DNA of 64,000 nucleotides from contig JARFJB010000825.1 of NCBI GenBank assembly GCA_036346205.1, positions 1 through 64,000 on the forward strand, written 5' to 3'. The stretch's first letter is position 1, and the number at the start of each line of letters is the position of its first letter. Both the position numbers and the translations under genes were made by a program. Source of the DNA: Vesta saturnalis. Lineage: Eukaryota > Arthropoda > Insecta > Coleoptera > Lampyridae. The notes under the pieces were generated by a model that worked only from the letters and a program-made list of their open reading frames with translations, searched no databases and was not told the DNA's origin. Below, one piece after another: positions 37,101 to 48,299 of the stretch.

Positions 37101-37215
37101 TGACGACCCAGGAAGAAACGGACGAATCTAATAATCACACTAAGCACGCTACACCCCACTAAACAACACACACTTAAGCCAATTAACGCACTATTATATT
37201 ATAAATAAATAAATC
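34190..37215 (+). pseudogene. LINE 3: Jockey-type non-LTR retrotransposon, nearly full ORF2, many frame breaks
   Basis: GC-richer than its surroundings. Possible ORF1 end at 34215-34345 (SIKDFL...FQMFPDRRDRVVRTLD). Endonuclease at 34433-34948: ILGDFNARHIQFGE, the GDFNA motif. Linker at 35235-35804 (RREANKHADDSW, FWQQFDRL, KKGKNSAPGHDDLNHKILLY). RT from 35810 in shifting frames: MIPKPYADLTSPFSY, LLSCLGKCFKQILARGLRDH, VFLDIKK-AFDRV-like text, AGVPQ, QFVDDTAFGRLIGTAKR with the catalytic FVDD, NWANRWRVSVNPTK, YLGILFTRTLNW. Ends in a run of ATAAATAAATAAATCTTTTTT at about 37200. It would encode a target-primed retrotransposon; this copy is inactive. Confidence 0.88.
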
Positions 37216-37337
37216 TTTTTTTTACACCAAAATAACCATCTCATGATTGTAAACTATACAATAACAAAACACATCGCAACAACAACATGGATTGATCAGG
37301 GCTGAAGAGGAGAAGGACTCCTGAACAGTCTAGAATA

Positions 37338-37340
<3 letters not shown>

Positions 37341-37384
<44 letters not shown>
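37341..37384 (+). repeat. TA microsatellite
   Basis: About 44 bp of TA. Confidence 0.95.
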
Positions 37385-37387
<3 letters not shown>

Positions 37388-37619
37388 AGTAAATACTAAC
37401 CATAAGCATGAGCATACTAATAGGAAAAAAACAGGCTCCTCAGAACTATTCTGTATATAATGGAGGTATAAGAAAAAACCGATCTAATTTTCATTTAATG
37501 TTTGATGCCTATGCAATCATATTTTGATGATATCACATGAGAACGTTATGGAGCCTCGAGCTCAAAAGGTTTTTGAGCTCAATAGATACTTATATATGCT
37601 ACGGCTCATCAAAACGTTA

Positions 37620-37652
37620 TCTCTCTCTTCTCTCTCTCTCTCTCTCTCTCTT

Positions 37653-37696
<44 letters not shown>

Positions 37697-37710
37697 TATA
37701 TATAATGTCT
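37620..37710 (+). repeat. CT then TA microsatellite
   Basis: CT units to about 37656, then TA with two interruptions. Confidence 0.95.
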
Positions 37711-38381
37711 CAACTTTTAGTAGACAAACGTTAACACGATTTCTACATCGAAAATAATCCTAGTTTGTTCTATAGATTATATCCTAAAAATGCTTCGTTA
37801 AAGAAATACAGGGTCCTAATATTTTGTAAAAAAATAGAAGCTTATTAATCTCTCCTAAACCGCTTGATGTATTTTATAGTTTTGTAGGCGTTGCTCATTT
37901 CAACCAACTAATGTTTTGTGATAAAAATATAATTTAATTTCAATTAAATCTCAACAGTGGCGTGCGTACGGACACTACTTTGAATATTTTTAAAGAAAAA
38001 AAACGTACGGCACTACTTTTTTTCGAAATAAAAATCACATTTATAATTTCTATTCAATTCTGAACAAAAAAGATATCTTGTCTTTTTTTAGAGAAACACG
38101 CCGTTTGAGAGATAGAAAATGGAAATCATCCGAGTGCTTAAGTAGCTCTTTTTTTTTCAGTTTTTCTCTAATTGATAATATCCAGATAATTTGCGTTTTT
38201 TTAAAATAAAATAAATAAACAACTACTAATTAACAAATTGGTAAACATTATTAAACTGCTCGAAGTGTGATTTATCCTGTTCGATGCATTTTTGACAAGG
38301 ATGGCGCGTGGAATTCACTGCCGCACCAAGTTGATGCTGATTGTTACGAAGTATTTCACAAGTCTCTTCAATTCTCAGAGA

Positions 38382-38383
<2 letters not shown>
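37711..38383. other. Intergenic between two TA tracts
   Basis: A minus frame at 38226-38383 (RIEETCEILRNNQHQLGAAV, HPCQKCIEQDKSHFEQF) is protein-like, but it has no known match, start or splice context. Not called as a gene. Confidence 0.35.

Positions 38384-38451
<68 letters not shown>
38384..38451 (+). repeat. TA microsatellite
   Basis: About 68 bp of TA. Confidence 0.95.
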
Positions 38452-38454
<3 letters not shown>

Positions 38455-39299
38455 TATAATTTGTTAATGAATTCAACCTTCATCAGAAAATTCTAAAATC
38501 ACACAACTACTTCCAACTTAAAAAATTATGTTGACCATGTCAATAGTTACATTACTAAGAAAATGTCATTACATTACTATGATAAAATTATAATGGGTGA
38601 AACGATACAGAGCAAGTTCACAATTACAGTGGCTTTACAACTTTAAACCTGATGTATAAGGATTTCCTTAACCTTAACCAAACGAGCATGAGTATGTGCA
38701 TACATAGACGGAAACTGGAAACAGTGCTGTAACAACAATTTCTACTAATTGGTGTGTACGTGCGTGTGTGTACGTGTAGAGGGTGAAACTAGAAACAGTG
38801 CCTCCCCAATAATTTCATCGAAATGACTAGAAATGACAACCTATAACACAGATGGGCTGAATACTGGATGGAAACAGTTGCAAAGAAACAGTCTGAGGCA
38901 TCGACAATTGCAACTTATGACGCGCTGCAGATGATAATATCTTAATGATATAGGAATATATTTGCATTAACGTCTCGCAGTTGAAGTCAATTGAATTCTA
39001 CCCTGTAAACAGACTTAAATGTTACTTTTAATTGTATAATATAATAATGAATTTTCAATTTCGAAAAATAATCTGTTTATACTACGTCAATGGCATTTGT
39101 TAAGGTCCCACCAGATGGTTAGGCATTACTTTTTTCGACAGAGTTTTCCATCTTTGAACATAATTTCACGTTATTTTACAAATAGTAGTGCACTTTCATG
39201 TAACAGAGGAAGAAAGGAAAGGCCACGTATTTCATTACCTCTCCAAGGGGGAGGGAGGGCTAGTCGAGCTTTCCGAGCTCCTTCAGCCGCAATCATGGA
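38452..39299. other. Intergenic
   Basis: No gene supported. A purine-rich GGGGGAGGGAGGG motif lies at about 39246. Confidence 0.45.
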
Positions 39300-39592
39300 T
39301 TCCCAAAATAAATACATACATTAAGTACATATGCATGTGGGGTTAAGGATGGCTGTGGTCGGGATAGGATCGGACGAAACGGAGTTAGGGTTCTGAGAGG
39401 GAAAATACTACCCTAGCATTCGTTTAAGTAGCCGCACATGGTGTGCATATAGTGACCATGTGCCACATGTGTATGAAGAAAACTCTGAAAAACATCATAC
39501 AAGGTAGTCAGTAACGGGAATCGAACCCATTACCTCCCGAATGCTAAGCAGGTCGTGTCACGATTACGCTACCAGCTCGGTGATGTAACAGA
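39300..39592 (-). mobile_element. tRNA-derived SINE
   Basis: On the minus strand the head reads like an Ala-type tRNA. It has A-box TGGTAGCGTAA (39564-39574), loop TTAGCAT with anticodon AGC, and B-box GGGTTCGATTCCC (39516-39528, in a T-stem of good pairing). A ~190-bp unrelated body follows (GTATGATGTTTTTCAGAG..., CCCTCTCAGAACCCTAACTC) and an AT-rich tail TGTATTTATTTT near 39300. Such a head plus unrelated body is the usual SINE layout. Needs LINE machinery from elsewhere to move. Confidence 0.65.
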
Positions 39593-39745
39593 AACATATT
39601 GTAGTGAATATTTTATATATGGATTTTTACAACGCCGCTAACAAATTAAATCAAAATCACTAGTATTTAGATTTGTACAAAAACTAGTTTTGGATAAATC
39701 TAATAGTATAAAATACGCGTGCCATAATACATTATTTAAATCTTC

Positions 39746-39830
39746 GTGTGTGCCTGTGCGCGCGTGTGTGTGTGTGTGTGTGTGTGTGTAAGCGTGTGTG
39801 TGCGTGCGTGCATGCGTTTGTGTGCGTTTC
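39746..39830 (+). repeat. GT microsatellite
   Basis: GTGTGCGCGCGTGTGTG-type repeat, interrupted. Confidence 0.9.
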
Positions 39831-39894
39831 CTAATTGGAAACCAAATAAACCTTAACAATTATTTATATAATATTGAAAATGTTTAAAGAAACG

Positions 39895-40140
39895 GGCGGC
39901 TTTGGCATTTTTTCATCATCTAGATATTTATTAACCTCTATTTGACGTGAAGGTTTAAACGTCTATCTGACAGATTGCTGTTTTTACAATGTTGCCTGTT
40001 TTTATTGTGAACATATTGCAGTAGAGATTGAATAATCATAAATAAATGCATTATTTCAATTCTTTAATTTCCGTTTATAGGTTGGAAGGTAGTTTGTTGT
40101 TCCCATCAGATATTTAGTTTTAATATTGATATTTTTGCAT
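39895..40140 (+). repeat. Dispersed repeat family A, copy 2 (partial)
   Basis: TCATCTAGATATTTATTAACCTC, AAGGTTTAAACGTCTATCTGAC, TGTTGCCTGTTTTTATTGTG and GGTTGGAAGGT match the second sub-unit of copy 1 (9690-9890). Confidence 0.7.
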
Positions 40141-40258
40141 ATATTATGAATTTGCACAATTTATATCTGAAATCAAAGAGGAACTGCTAACACATTCATT
40201 GAACTTTAAATTTATGTTTTTAACGGTGAGCACAAAATTTACATCGATTGTAGCTTGT

Positions 40259-40331
40259 ACTTCGATAGCGCAGTTGGTAAACGCGGTACTCTAGCAAAGT
40301 ACAGGTCGTAGGTTCAAATCCTACTCGAGGT
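40259..40331 (+). tRNA. tRNA-like sequence, anticodon AGC by position (copy 2)
   Basis: 73-nt cloverleaf: acceptor ACTTCGA/TCGAGGT fully paired (one G-T), D-stem GCG/CGC, anticodon stem GTACT/AGTAC with loop CTAGCAA, T-stem GTAGG/CCTAC with loop TTCAAAT. Better paired than copy 1 in the acceptor, weaker in the D-arm. The 3' flank AAACTTTCTATTTATGTATT is shared with copy 1. It lies 95 bp downstream of P450 gene 2. Real gene, pseudogene or tRNA-derived element cannot be separated here. Confidence 0.5.
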
Positions 40332-40426
40332 AAACTTTCTATTTATGTATTTAATCAAATTAATAATAATTATAAATATTTGTTTACGAAAAGACACATT
40401 TTGATACATGTAAAATTACAAAACTA

Positions 40427-42159
40427 TTAACTAGATCTAGGTTCTAGTCCCAACCGCAATCCTTTTCCGGACTAACTAAAACTGGGTTATTTTAATTTTG
40501 ATAGGTACTTGAGTTTTGAAATAATAGTAACATTAAATTTGGCCAATTTACGATAAGTAGCTTTATCTCTACTAATGCAAATCTGGTCCCAATGCAATTC
40601 TTGGACCCAAACCAAAAGGAATGTAAGAACCGAACTATTTTGATTTGTTCTCATCATTAAATCTTTCAGGATCAAATCGATCAGGATTAGGTAAATTGAG
40701 GATCACGGTGCATGCTGTATATAGGTATTCCGACCACTTCGCCTTTATGGAGGTGAATAGGTTTTTCAACTTTTCGTGTTGGTTCAATAGTGTAAGGTTT
40801 AGAAGCGGTTCGATCGGTTAAAGCTATACTTGGCCATTTTCTCAGTGTTTCTGAAAATAAACAACATAACGCGGTGACGATACTAGTTATAGCATTACCT
40901 GATATCACCATATCTAAATACTTCATCTTTAGCACGATGTCGTATGTGACAATACCTTCAGATTGTTCTAAAGTGTCGTCGATTTCTTTTTGTAGGCGTT
41001 GCTGTATATCGCAATCGACCGCTAACTCATATAGAGTAAAGCACATGGCGTTAGAGACATTTCGAAACCAGCAAAGAAAAAAAAGTACTTGTGCGGTTAA
41101 ATCGTCATCTGATAATTCAGTTTTACGATTCTTAACCTGCTTACCGATATCAGATTCTTCCAATAAGCAAAACTAGAATCTACGACATCGTCATTATCAT
41201 ATTTAAATTTCCTTTTCTGGCCTCCATTAATAGATGTATCATATCTGGTCACAATACCATTTTTCTCGAGTATCAATAGTTGTTTTACCAAATTCGAAAG
41301 AATGACGTAACTTGTTCACTAGTAAACCTCACTCCTAAAATCTAAACAGAAGCATAATATGTTGATAGTTACACATAATACTTACGTCGGCAAGTTTAGG
41401 AGCTAGTCCTATTAGTAAAAATCTAATAGTTTTTCGAATTCCTGAGAGATCCGTTGCGTCCTTCCCCATTAAATAAAATTTGTTCTCTGGCTCTTTGAGT
41501 GAATTGCACGTACACCAAAAGCTGCAGATCCAATTACGTCACTTGTGAATCTAACAAGCGCATCTTTTATGTCGATATCAATTTTACCAGAACCTCGGTC
41601 TTGTAAATATTCAAGGAATTGATCTGTACATTCTAGAAAAGTTTGAACATTCCGCGAATTTTGCTACCTGTAAACGTTGGACTTAAAGTGACCTCATTTC
41701 TTTCCATCTTTGTCCTAAAGAAAACTTTATAATAAGCAAAGTACGTGTATAATACATCACCTTGTAGCAAAGTAAATTTTACCCCATAGATCATTTTCAA
41801 CATTTATAAACGGATAATGATCTGAAAGTCTCAAACTCTTTGTTTAGAATTTGTTTAATTAAAGTAGGATCTTTTATTAAAAGGATATTTCGGAAAAATA
41901 AATTAATACCGATGTAACTAAAAGAGAAAAGTCAGGAATACTAAAATTTCTGATTCTCTTACCGATCCTCCGGATAACGATTTTGTATATCCACTAAAAC
42001 GTCACAGTTTGACTTTAAGGGCACAAGAAATGCTAGACTCCCTTTCCAAACTTCGAGAGGGCTACATACATCCACGCCTCTATTTTTCCAATAAAAAGAA
42101 GTTTTCAAAATGTAATAAAACAATGCTGTAAAAATAACACATGAAATAATCCAGAACAT
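40427..42159 (-). pseudogene. Cytochrome P450, CYP9-like (gene 2), five exons, frame broken many times
   Basis: Tandem paralogue of gene 1, same strand and same exon plan: 41963-42159, 41761-41917, 41386-41714, 40899-41334, 40427-40850, all with GT-AG introns. Exon 1 is 197 nt in both genes. Motifs: MFWIISCVIFTALFYYIL anchor, FYWKNRGVDVC, NRYPEDRYIGINLF, GQRWKEMR, LSPTFTGSKIRGMF, AGFE-VSNAMCF, ETLRKWPS, DPERFNDENKS, FGLGPR-CIGTRFALVE (the haem segment needs one missing base), stop TAA at 40427. I count more than ten 1-2-nt deletions across exons 2-5 but no clear independent nonsense change. The ~3-fold higher rate than gene 1 favours decay; the pure indel pattern also fits sequence error. Confidence 0.82.
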
Positions 42160-42676
42160 GTTGACTTAATTGATATTTAAACATTAGCTATCAAATTACT
42201 TCAACTTGATCTTTTTGCAACTGTTATAAAATATTTGAGTTGCTTAACGCTGTTAGTTCATTGAATTACTGAAGGTTACTGCTATAGATAGACGATAATT
42301 AGTGTAACGAGCACTACGTCATTGTTTAATTGATCTGTTTTCTGGGGTATATTTATATACATTACACCGCTTCTATTTTTAAGCAAAAAAGGGGTGCTCT
42401 TTCTCGGTAAGTGAAAACGGAAATTCTGTCTTATTTTATTGTTTGTCATAAATAGAGTGACTAGAATTTCCGAATTAAAAAAAGTACACTTTGAAAATGA
42501 TTAATAATTCTTTAATTATAGTATTTGTCTGTCAACTTAGCCTTGTTTAATAAACTTAAATTGACCTTAATTTTATATCGAAATTCCTCCCGAGTCAAGT
42601 TTACATTGTATTTTATCATCCTCACCTTTGTCAGTGTAAAAACACACTTAATCTACTTTTTTTAACACTCCAGTAT
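42160..42676. other. Upstream flank of P450 gene 2
   Basis: AT-rich, presumed promoter side; no motif I would defend. Confidence 0.4.
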
Positions 42677-42684
42677 CGTATACC
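42677..42684. repeat. 8-bp target site duplication of hAT element 1 (left copy)
   Basis: CGTATACC, repeated exactly at 45259-45266. Eight bases is the hAT standard. Confidence 0.8.
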
Positions 42685-45258
42685 TTGGATGACCATATTT
42701 ATTTTCAGAAAAATAAGTACAGAAATAAAAAGTAACAAAAAGTTGTATTAGGAATAGATAAAAACGGACAAATCAAAGAACTAAATGTAGAGTGACATAG
42801 CCAAGCATCAAAACGAGAATAAAAAAATGACACATGCATATACATAATATACGTACCTATATTCCTATATTAGAAAAAATACAAACACATAAAATACTCT
42901 GGCAGAAATGTGTAATGTTATTAATTATTTTGACGTGCCTGCAACGCCATCAGTGGGGTCACCTTTGTGCCAATCGTATTTTTGAGAGCTTAGGATAGAT
43001 TCCAAAATTTGCTTTCTGGTCTTCAAAAACTGGAACATTTCACTGCAAGTCTCATCGAAGTTTGTGTACACTTGCATCACAGCTTCTAGTGTCGATATTT
43101 TCATTTGCGATTTTTCTGCGCTCCAGTAGTTATTAATATTAGAGAATAGTCGCTCAATTGACGCACTTGTTCCAGGAAGAGAAAAAATAAACTGACATAA
43201 AATCTTCACTTGATCCAGACCCTTGATTCCATTTAAATACTTCAACCCATCGATCTTCGGTAGCTATATTTTTCGAGTTCCACTCGGCAATTTTATCTTC
43301 TGACAGTTTGGCTTGTAATAGACAAACTTCATCGAAGAGTTCGTCCTCATTCAGTGTCGAACCCAAGTAGTCTTTAAAAGCAGCACATGAACACAAAATT
43401 TGAATAAAATAATCTAACCTGTGAGATGAAGTCATCTCGATAGTTTAAACTACCTTCCCAATTGTCAAGTTGTAAAAGGGATTCTCTTACTTTAAGCGGC
43501 AAAAATAATTTATTTAAACGATTTTCAAGCTTATTTTGAAGATCGAAATACTCTAGAGCGGCCTCTGTTGCGCATATTTTGTCACCCTCTACCTTTAATA
43601 TGACTTTGTGAAACATAGAAGCAATGTTGTGTACAAACCACATCCAAATTTCGCTGGTGCGACACTCAAAAATTGCTTCAAAATCATTGGACAATTTTCA
43701 ATAGACAACAAGTATGCTTTCAACGGTTCGTACATTTGTAGAATTCGTTCAATTGCGGGCATCAGACTTAAAAATCTTGTTTTAGAAAATAATAACATCT
43801 TTTGTATTCAACATTAACAAAGTCGCAGAATTGTTTAAGTTGATTTACTCTCACTGTATAAATATAGAAATGCTTAAATAACTTAACAACAATAACCTCA
43901 ACGTCAATTGGTAAGACGTCCGTAGCATTTTGTACGCAATTGTTCAAAATGTGTGCAACAACCAATGTCAACCAGAGGTTTGCCACGAGAAGCATTCAAT
44001 TTTGCAAATAGGTTGTTCACTCCTTTCTTTTCATTCCGCCAAAATTTGTATTGGTATCATCAGCAGCTAATCCAATACACTTGTCCACTAAATTGTGGGT
44101 TTTCAAAGTATTAAACACATAACTATTTAACTGTTCTGATGTTTCACCAGGTAAGTCTTGCAACTGAAGTAATTTCACTTGAATACCTTTTTCACAATTA
44201 AAGTATCTCACCAACAAAGGTACTACTTTAATTTCTTTGTGGTTGGACGAATCGATCATGATGCTAACAAAATGTGCTTTGTGTAGATCAAGTTCCAATC
44301 GCAACTGGGATTCTTTAGCAAAAACATTTTTACAATGGCTTCAGTTTTGGTTCGAGCTGCCATAAATTTGTGCTCAAACATGTTCGCTATTAGCTTTGAT
44401 GTGCAATCCAAAGATCTAAAACTCTGCTGATGCTTGATCGTATGATACGCGAAAGTACCTTCCTTGGCTGCAATTAACATATTTTCAGAGCTGAAGTTTT
44501 CACTTTTGAAAAAGTGTTTAGTGTAGCGCTTTTAGACTTCGTATTTGCAGCTAATGTATGCTTTTTCTTGGTTAGATGAGCCTTAATATTGCTGCGACCA
44601 CTGTTGGAAATATCAACATCACTTCTACAAATTTCACAGTACACAATATGCGGACTCAATTTATTTTTATTTTCATAAACGGATATTCTTTCTGTAACTC
44701 CAAATTAAAATGACACTTTCTTCGAGGCGGTGCCATGTTTACGCAAATAATGCACAAGTAGGTAACTGAAATAAAACGACGTTGCTTTTAGTAAGCGAAA
44801 CCAGCACCGAAAACCAGACTGCATTCAACAAAACAATTAACAAATAATATGTTCGCTTGCTGTCGAACGGTAGAACTCGTGTAGAATTGAACTTGTTTAG
44901 TCTTAGTTCGAGCGCTGTCGCTATTTATATGCGGTTCCTAAACTGCTTCGATTCTCGCACGTTCCAGTCGCGGAGCATTCTGGGCTGTGCGTCTAGGATA
45001 ATCGAGGGCGGACTGGAACGTTCGAGAAACAAACTACGCGAACATTCTCAACAACTTCTTAACGTCGTTATTGCATCATGATCAGTGAATCACCGATAAG
45101 CATTCTTTTTAAATAAAAAATAAATATTTTGGTATACCTATTTGCGATATTTGCATCTTCAAGAAAAAGAAAGTACATCATGCTTCTATTAAGGACCTTA
45201 AGGCACTGGCAGAAAAGAAAGTACTGTCCTACTAAAATAAGTACGTATGGTCACCGTA
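42685..45258 (-). mobile_element. hAT transposon 1, 2,574 bp
   Basis: Ends are inverted: TTGGATGACCATA on the left, and TACGGTGACCATACGTAC on the complement of the right; both then run into TTATTTT. Flanked by an exact 8-bp duplication. Contains one minus-strand hAT transposase with BED finger. The 5' flank of the gene (44740-45258) is GC-richer with the motif ACGTTCCAGTCGCG. The transposase is frame-broken, so the copy is probably dead or mis-sequenced. Confidence 0.85.
42925..44736 (-). pseudogene. hAT transposase with BED zinc finger, frame broken
   Basis: Cut-and-paste transposase for element 1. Start MAPPRRKCHFNLEL at 44736. BED finger YCEICRSDVDISN...HLTKKKH at 44474-44659 (C-x2-C...H-x4-H). 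RNase-H-like core: first Asp in SIMIDSSNHKEIKVVPLLVR, second in CIGLAADDTNTNFGG, all-helical insert (VVAHILNNCVQNA, YEPLKAYLLS), third acidic residue in the hAT dimerisation block FIFSLPGTSASIERLFSNIN. Six or more frames are needed to follow it, each change being a small indel. Length about 600 codons, normal for the family. Confidence 0.85.
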
Positions 45259-45266
45259 CGTATACC
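45259..45266. repeat. 8-bp target site duplication of hAT element 1 (right copy)
   Basis: Exact copy of 42677-42684. Confidence 0.8.
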
Positions 45267-45645
45267 ACAATGAAAGGTTTCTCCCATTATGCATTACAAT
45301 CTGCTAGAGTGAAAATAAAACTAATCGCTAAATCGACTTAGCTCATTTTACAACTGTGTGTGTATGGATGTATATTAATATTCAGGATAACTCTAAAACG
45401 AAAATACCTAGGTATGTACTTAAACTTTTGTGTTTAAGCTTGTTTTCATTTGGCTTAGAGCTGATTAGATTTTGGGAAAATCCAACGGCGGAGAGGGGAG
45501 TGTAGTAGAGGTAGTTTTTGGTTTTTATCAAATATTTCTAAAATAGCTGCATGTTTAAAAGATATAAAAATGCCTGGATATAGACCTTAAAGATATCGAT
45601 TAATTATGTTCAATGCAACTTTTTGATATGACGCGTAATTTAGCG
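45267..45645. other. Intergenic
   Basis: Nothing recognised. Confidence 0.45.
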
Positions 45646-45770
45646 GCAAAAAAATTCCTAATGTACAATTTAAGAATTACTTCAAATTCTTTCATTATCT
45701 GAATAAGGATTCATTTTATAAGAAAAAGTGTAGACATATTTTTTAAAGAAAACTTAATTTTACATAAATA
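45646..45770 (+). repeat. Dispersed repeat family A, copy 3, left piece
   Basis: TTTAGCGGCAAAA...GTGTAGACATATTTTTTAAAG...TTAATTTTACATA matches 9265-9400 base for base over most of its length. It stops at TA, where the DD82E transposon begins, and resumes at 47901. Confidence 0.85.
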
Positions 45771-47900
45771 CAGTCCGCGCGGCCAAAGAATGCCTGAACG
45801 TTGGATGCGCATTCGTCCAGCTTCAAGTCTCCTAAGCGCGGCATGTCAGTGGCGTCGCCACCAAAAGCGCGTTCCGTTTATTATCATGTATTACACTAAT
45901 TAATTATTTATTTCTGTTATTAATTTACATACGTACTTGTTAATTTAACTTTATTACAATTATTGCAACAAAACGACAGTGAACCATTTTGTGTCCTATG
46001 TGAATTTTAAAGCTCATAATACTCAAATTTATTAGACAAATATGTATAAACAACAAATACTTTCACAATACATAGTAAAATAAATAAGTAGTTTTGCGGC
46101 GCATGTAATGCTAATGGCATTTGCTTAAATTCTCATTAAAGAAATCCTAATAGTTGACATTCCTTAGTATCATTAACAACAGATTAGCAAATATTCAAAA
46201 ATGTTTTTATTAGTTAGTTCGTTTTCAACTGTGATTTAAAAGCGAGTGTAGAAATATGAGTTCTACATTAGGAAAAAGTGGCCAAGTAATAAGTGGTCAA
46301 ACGCGTCAGGTGATATATAATGTGTACAGTTATTTGAAAAACTTACACCCCACATATAAACAATTAAAAGAAACCGTATCTGAAGCAACAAAAAGTATAT
46401 AATTTTCACAAGACCGAGGGTGCACGGGTAACAATTCCTGCTCTACGCGAGAAATTCCACAATGACTTAGGTTGGCATGGTGGTGCTACATCTTTACGTG
46501 TTATATTAAAAGACCTGGGATTTCAATGGCATCAAACTGAGAATAATAGAAAACTTTTAATAGAGAAGAACGATATAAGGGCTCTAAGAATTACTTACTT
46601 AGAAAAAACTCAATTCTACCGAGAATTAAATCGTCCAATTATCTACATGGACGAAACATATGTTCATAGTGGACACACACAATTAACGTCGTGGAGTGAT
46701 GGCACAACTAACGAACTGCTGTCTGCAATTTACAAAGGACCAAGAATGATTGTGGTACATGCAGGAGGTGAAATGGGTTTTTTACCAGGTTGTAATCTGA
46801 TATTTTAATCAGGAACTAGCAGCGAAGACTATCACGACGAGATGAATGGTAGCAACTACGAAAAATGGTTACGTGAGAAACTTTTACCAAACTTGCCTCC
46901 ACAATCGGTTTTGGTTATTGATAATGCGCCATACCATAATGTTCAAGTGGATCGTGCTCCAACAAGTAATTCGACAAAGGCAGATATGGTGAACTGGTTA
47001 ATAGAGAAAAAGATACCGTTCACTCCTTTGATGTACAGACCACAACTTTACGAAATAATTAAGCTACACAAAAAAGAACATATAACGTACAAGTTTGATT
47101 GTATATTAAGTAATGAAGGACATGCGGTGCTGCGACTACCTCCCTATCACCCGGACTTAAACCCGATTGAGTTGATTTGGGCTCAAGTGAAAAATAATGT
47201 TGCAAAGAGAAATACCACCTTTAACTTCAATCACGTTAGAAGATTGTTGGAAGAAGAATTAGCGGCTGTTACTCAAGAAAACTGGCAAAAGTGGTGTAAG
47301 AAGGTAATCGACCAGGAAAAAAAATATTTAGAGAACGAAATACTGATTGACGTACAAGTCGAAAAACTGGTGATAAATTTGGAGGACGATTCAGAAACTG
47401 AAAGTGGCTTGTCTAGTGATGAATGGTTATGTGACTTATTTGTTAGTAGTATTTAATATTATTGTAGTAGGTAATTATCGCCGTTTGAGTAACTTTTCCC
47501 CAAAGTGTATGGTAATATAAAAATTGATTACCTAAGAAATATCATAATTTTTTTACTCTTAAAATACAGCCTATTCTGCTTCTATAATTAAAAATCGAAC
47601 TTATACTTTTTTTATTTTCATAAACGATTAAACTGTTGTGTTCATTTGTAATTCAAATATAAAATTTATTACTTGTCAACATGGTTATTTTTTTATTTTA
47701 TAAATGTTTGAACTATTACTGTTCATATGTAACTCAAATAAATAAAATATTTTAAAATTTCTTGTGGTTTGGTGACGAATAATTGAAAACGCGACACCGA
47801 CGCCACTGGTAATGCTTTCAGTCGCTATTGCATTAACGAGTGCGGCCGAATGCACGAACATCCATGCGCGACACGAGGCATTCTTTGGCCGCGAGGACTG
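45771..47900 (+). mobile_element. Tc1/mariner-superfamily transposon with DD82E spacing
   Basis: 2,130 bp. Both ends carry the ~25-bp inverted repeat beginning CAGTCC(G/T)CGCGGCCAAAG, with one mismatch. TA lies on each side (45769-45770 and 47901-47902), the standard target duplication. The insertion splits a family A repeat whose uninterrupted form is at 9263. One plus-strand transposase lies inside. The spacing of 82 residues between the second Asp and the Glu sets it apart from DD34D/E elements; I recall a DD82E group called Sailor but cannot check the match. Confidence 0.88.
46256..47456 (+). pseudogene. DD82E Tc1/mariner-type transposase, two breaks
   Basis: Start ATG at 46256: MSSTLGKSGQVISGQTRQVI, then a stop at 46400. 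From about 46389 the protein continues in another frame (VYNFHKTEGARVTIPALREK), where part of the helix-turn-helix region seems deleted. Then LGFQWHQTENNRKLL and IIYMDETYVHSGH, with first Asp codon 46650. An in-frame TAA at 46806 sits where the family usually has Lys or similar (IF-SGTSSEDYH). Second Asp in VLVIDNAPYHN (codon 46920), Glu in PPYHPDLNPIELIWAQVKNN (codon 47169), that is 82 residues between. Acidic C-terminal tail EDDSETESGLSSDEW. Only the nonsense codon and the N-terminal deletion/shift break it. Confidence 0.88.
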
Positions 47901-47959
47901 TAGTCTTCACAAAGTTTTTTAATGTAAAGCGTAATAAATGTAAGAATTAAGTATTTCCT
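47901..47959 (+). repeat. Dispersed repeat family A, copy 3, right piece
   Basis: AAAGTTTTTTAATGTAAAGCG matches 9404-9425 and continues the left piece ending at 45770. Confidence 0.8.
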
Positions 47960-48140
47960 ATATCCAAACCCACTCATTTTTTAGTTAAATTCGTCTTTAT
48001 CTGAAACTACCCGTCATAGTCAAAACTAGGCGTAAAAGTTATAGCTTTTAAAGGGAACTCTTGTATATTTTATTCTTATTGGGTGCGAAATAAAGTACGC
48101 AAGATATTCATCAATAACTGTTATTAGACATAGTAAACTT
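47960..48140 (+). repeat. Dispersed repeat B, copy 1
   Basis: ATCCAAACCCACTC...AAATTCGTCTTTATCTGAAA...TTATTGGGTGCG has an inverted partner at 56600-56760. Probably the end of an old transposon; no coding. Confidence 0.65.
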
Positions 48141-48299
48141 AAGAGTAGTTTTATTTCAAAATCTTTGTGCCATCGTTAACGGACGTATAAATAAAGTTTT
48201 TTATATAAATTTAGCATTTTAGAATTCTTTAATTATAATCTATGGTCGATATGTCTTCCGTTTTCTTGGAGGCACAACTGAAGGCGGTTTTGAAAAGAC

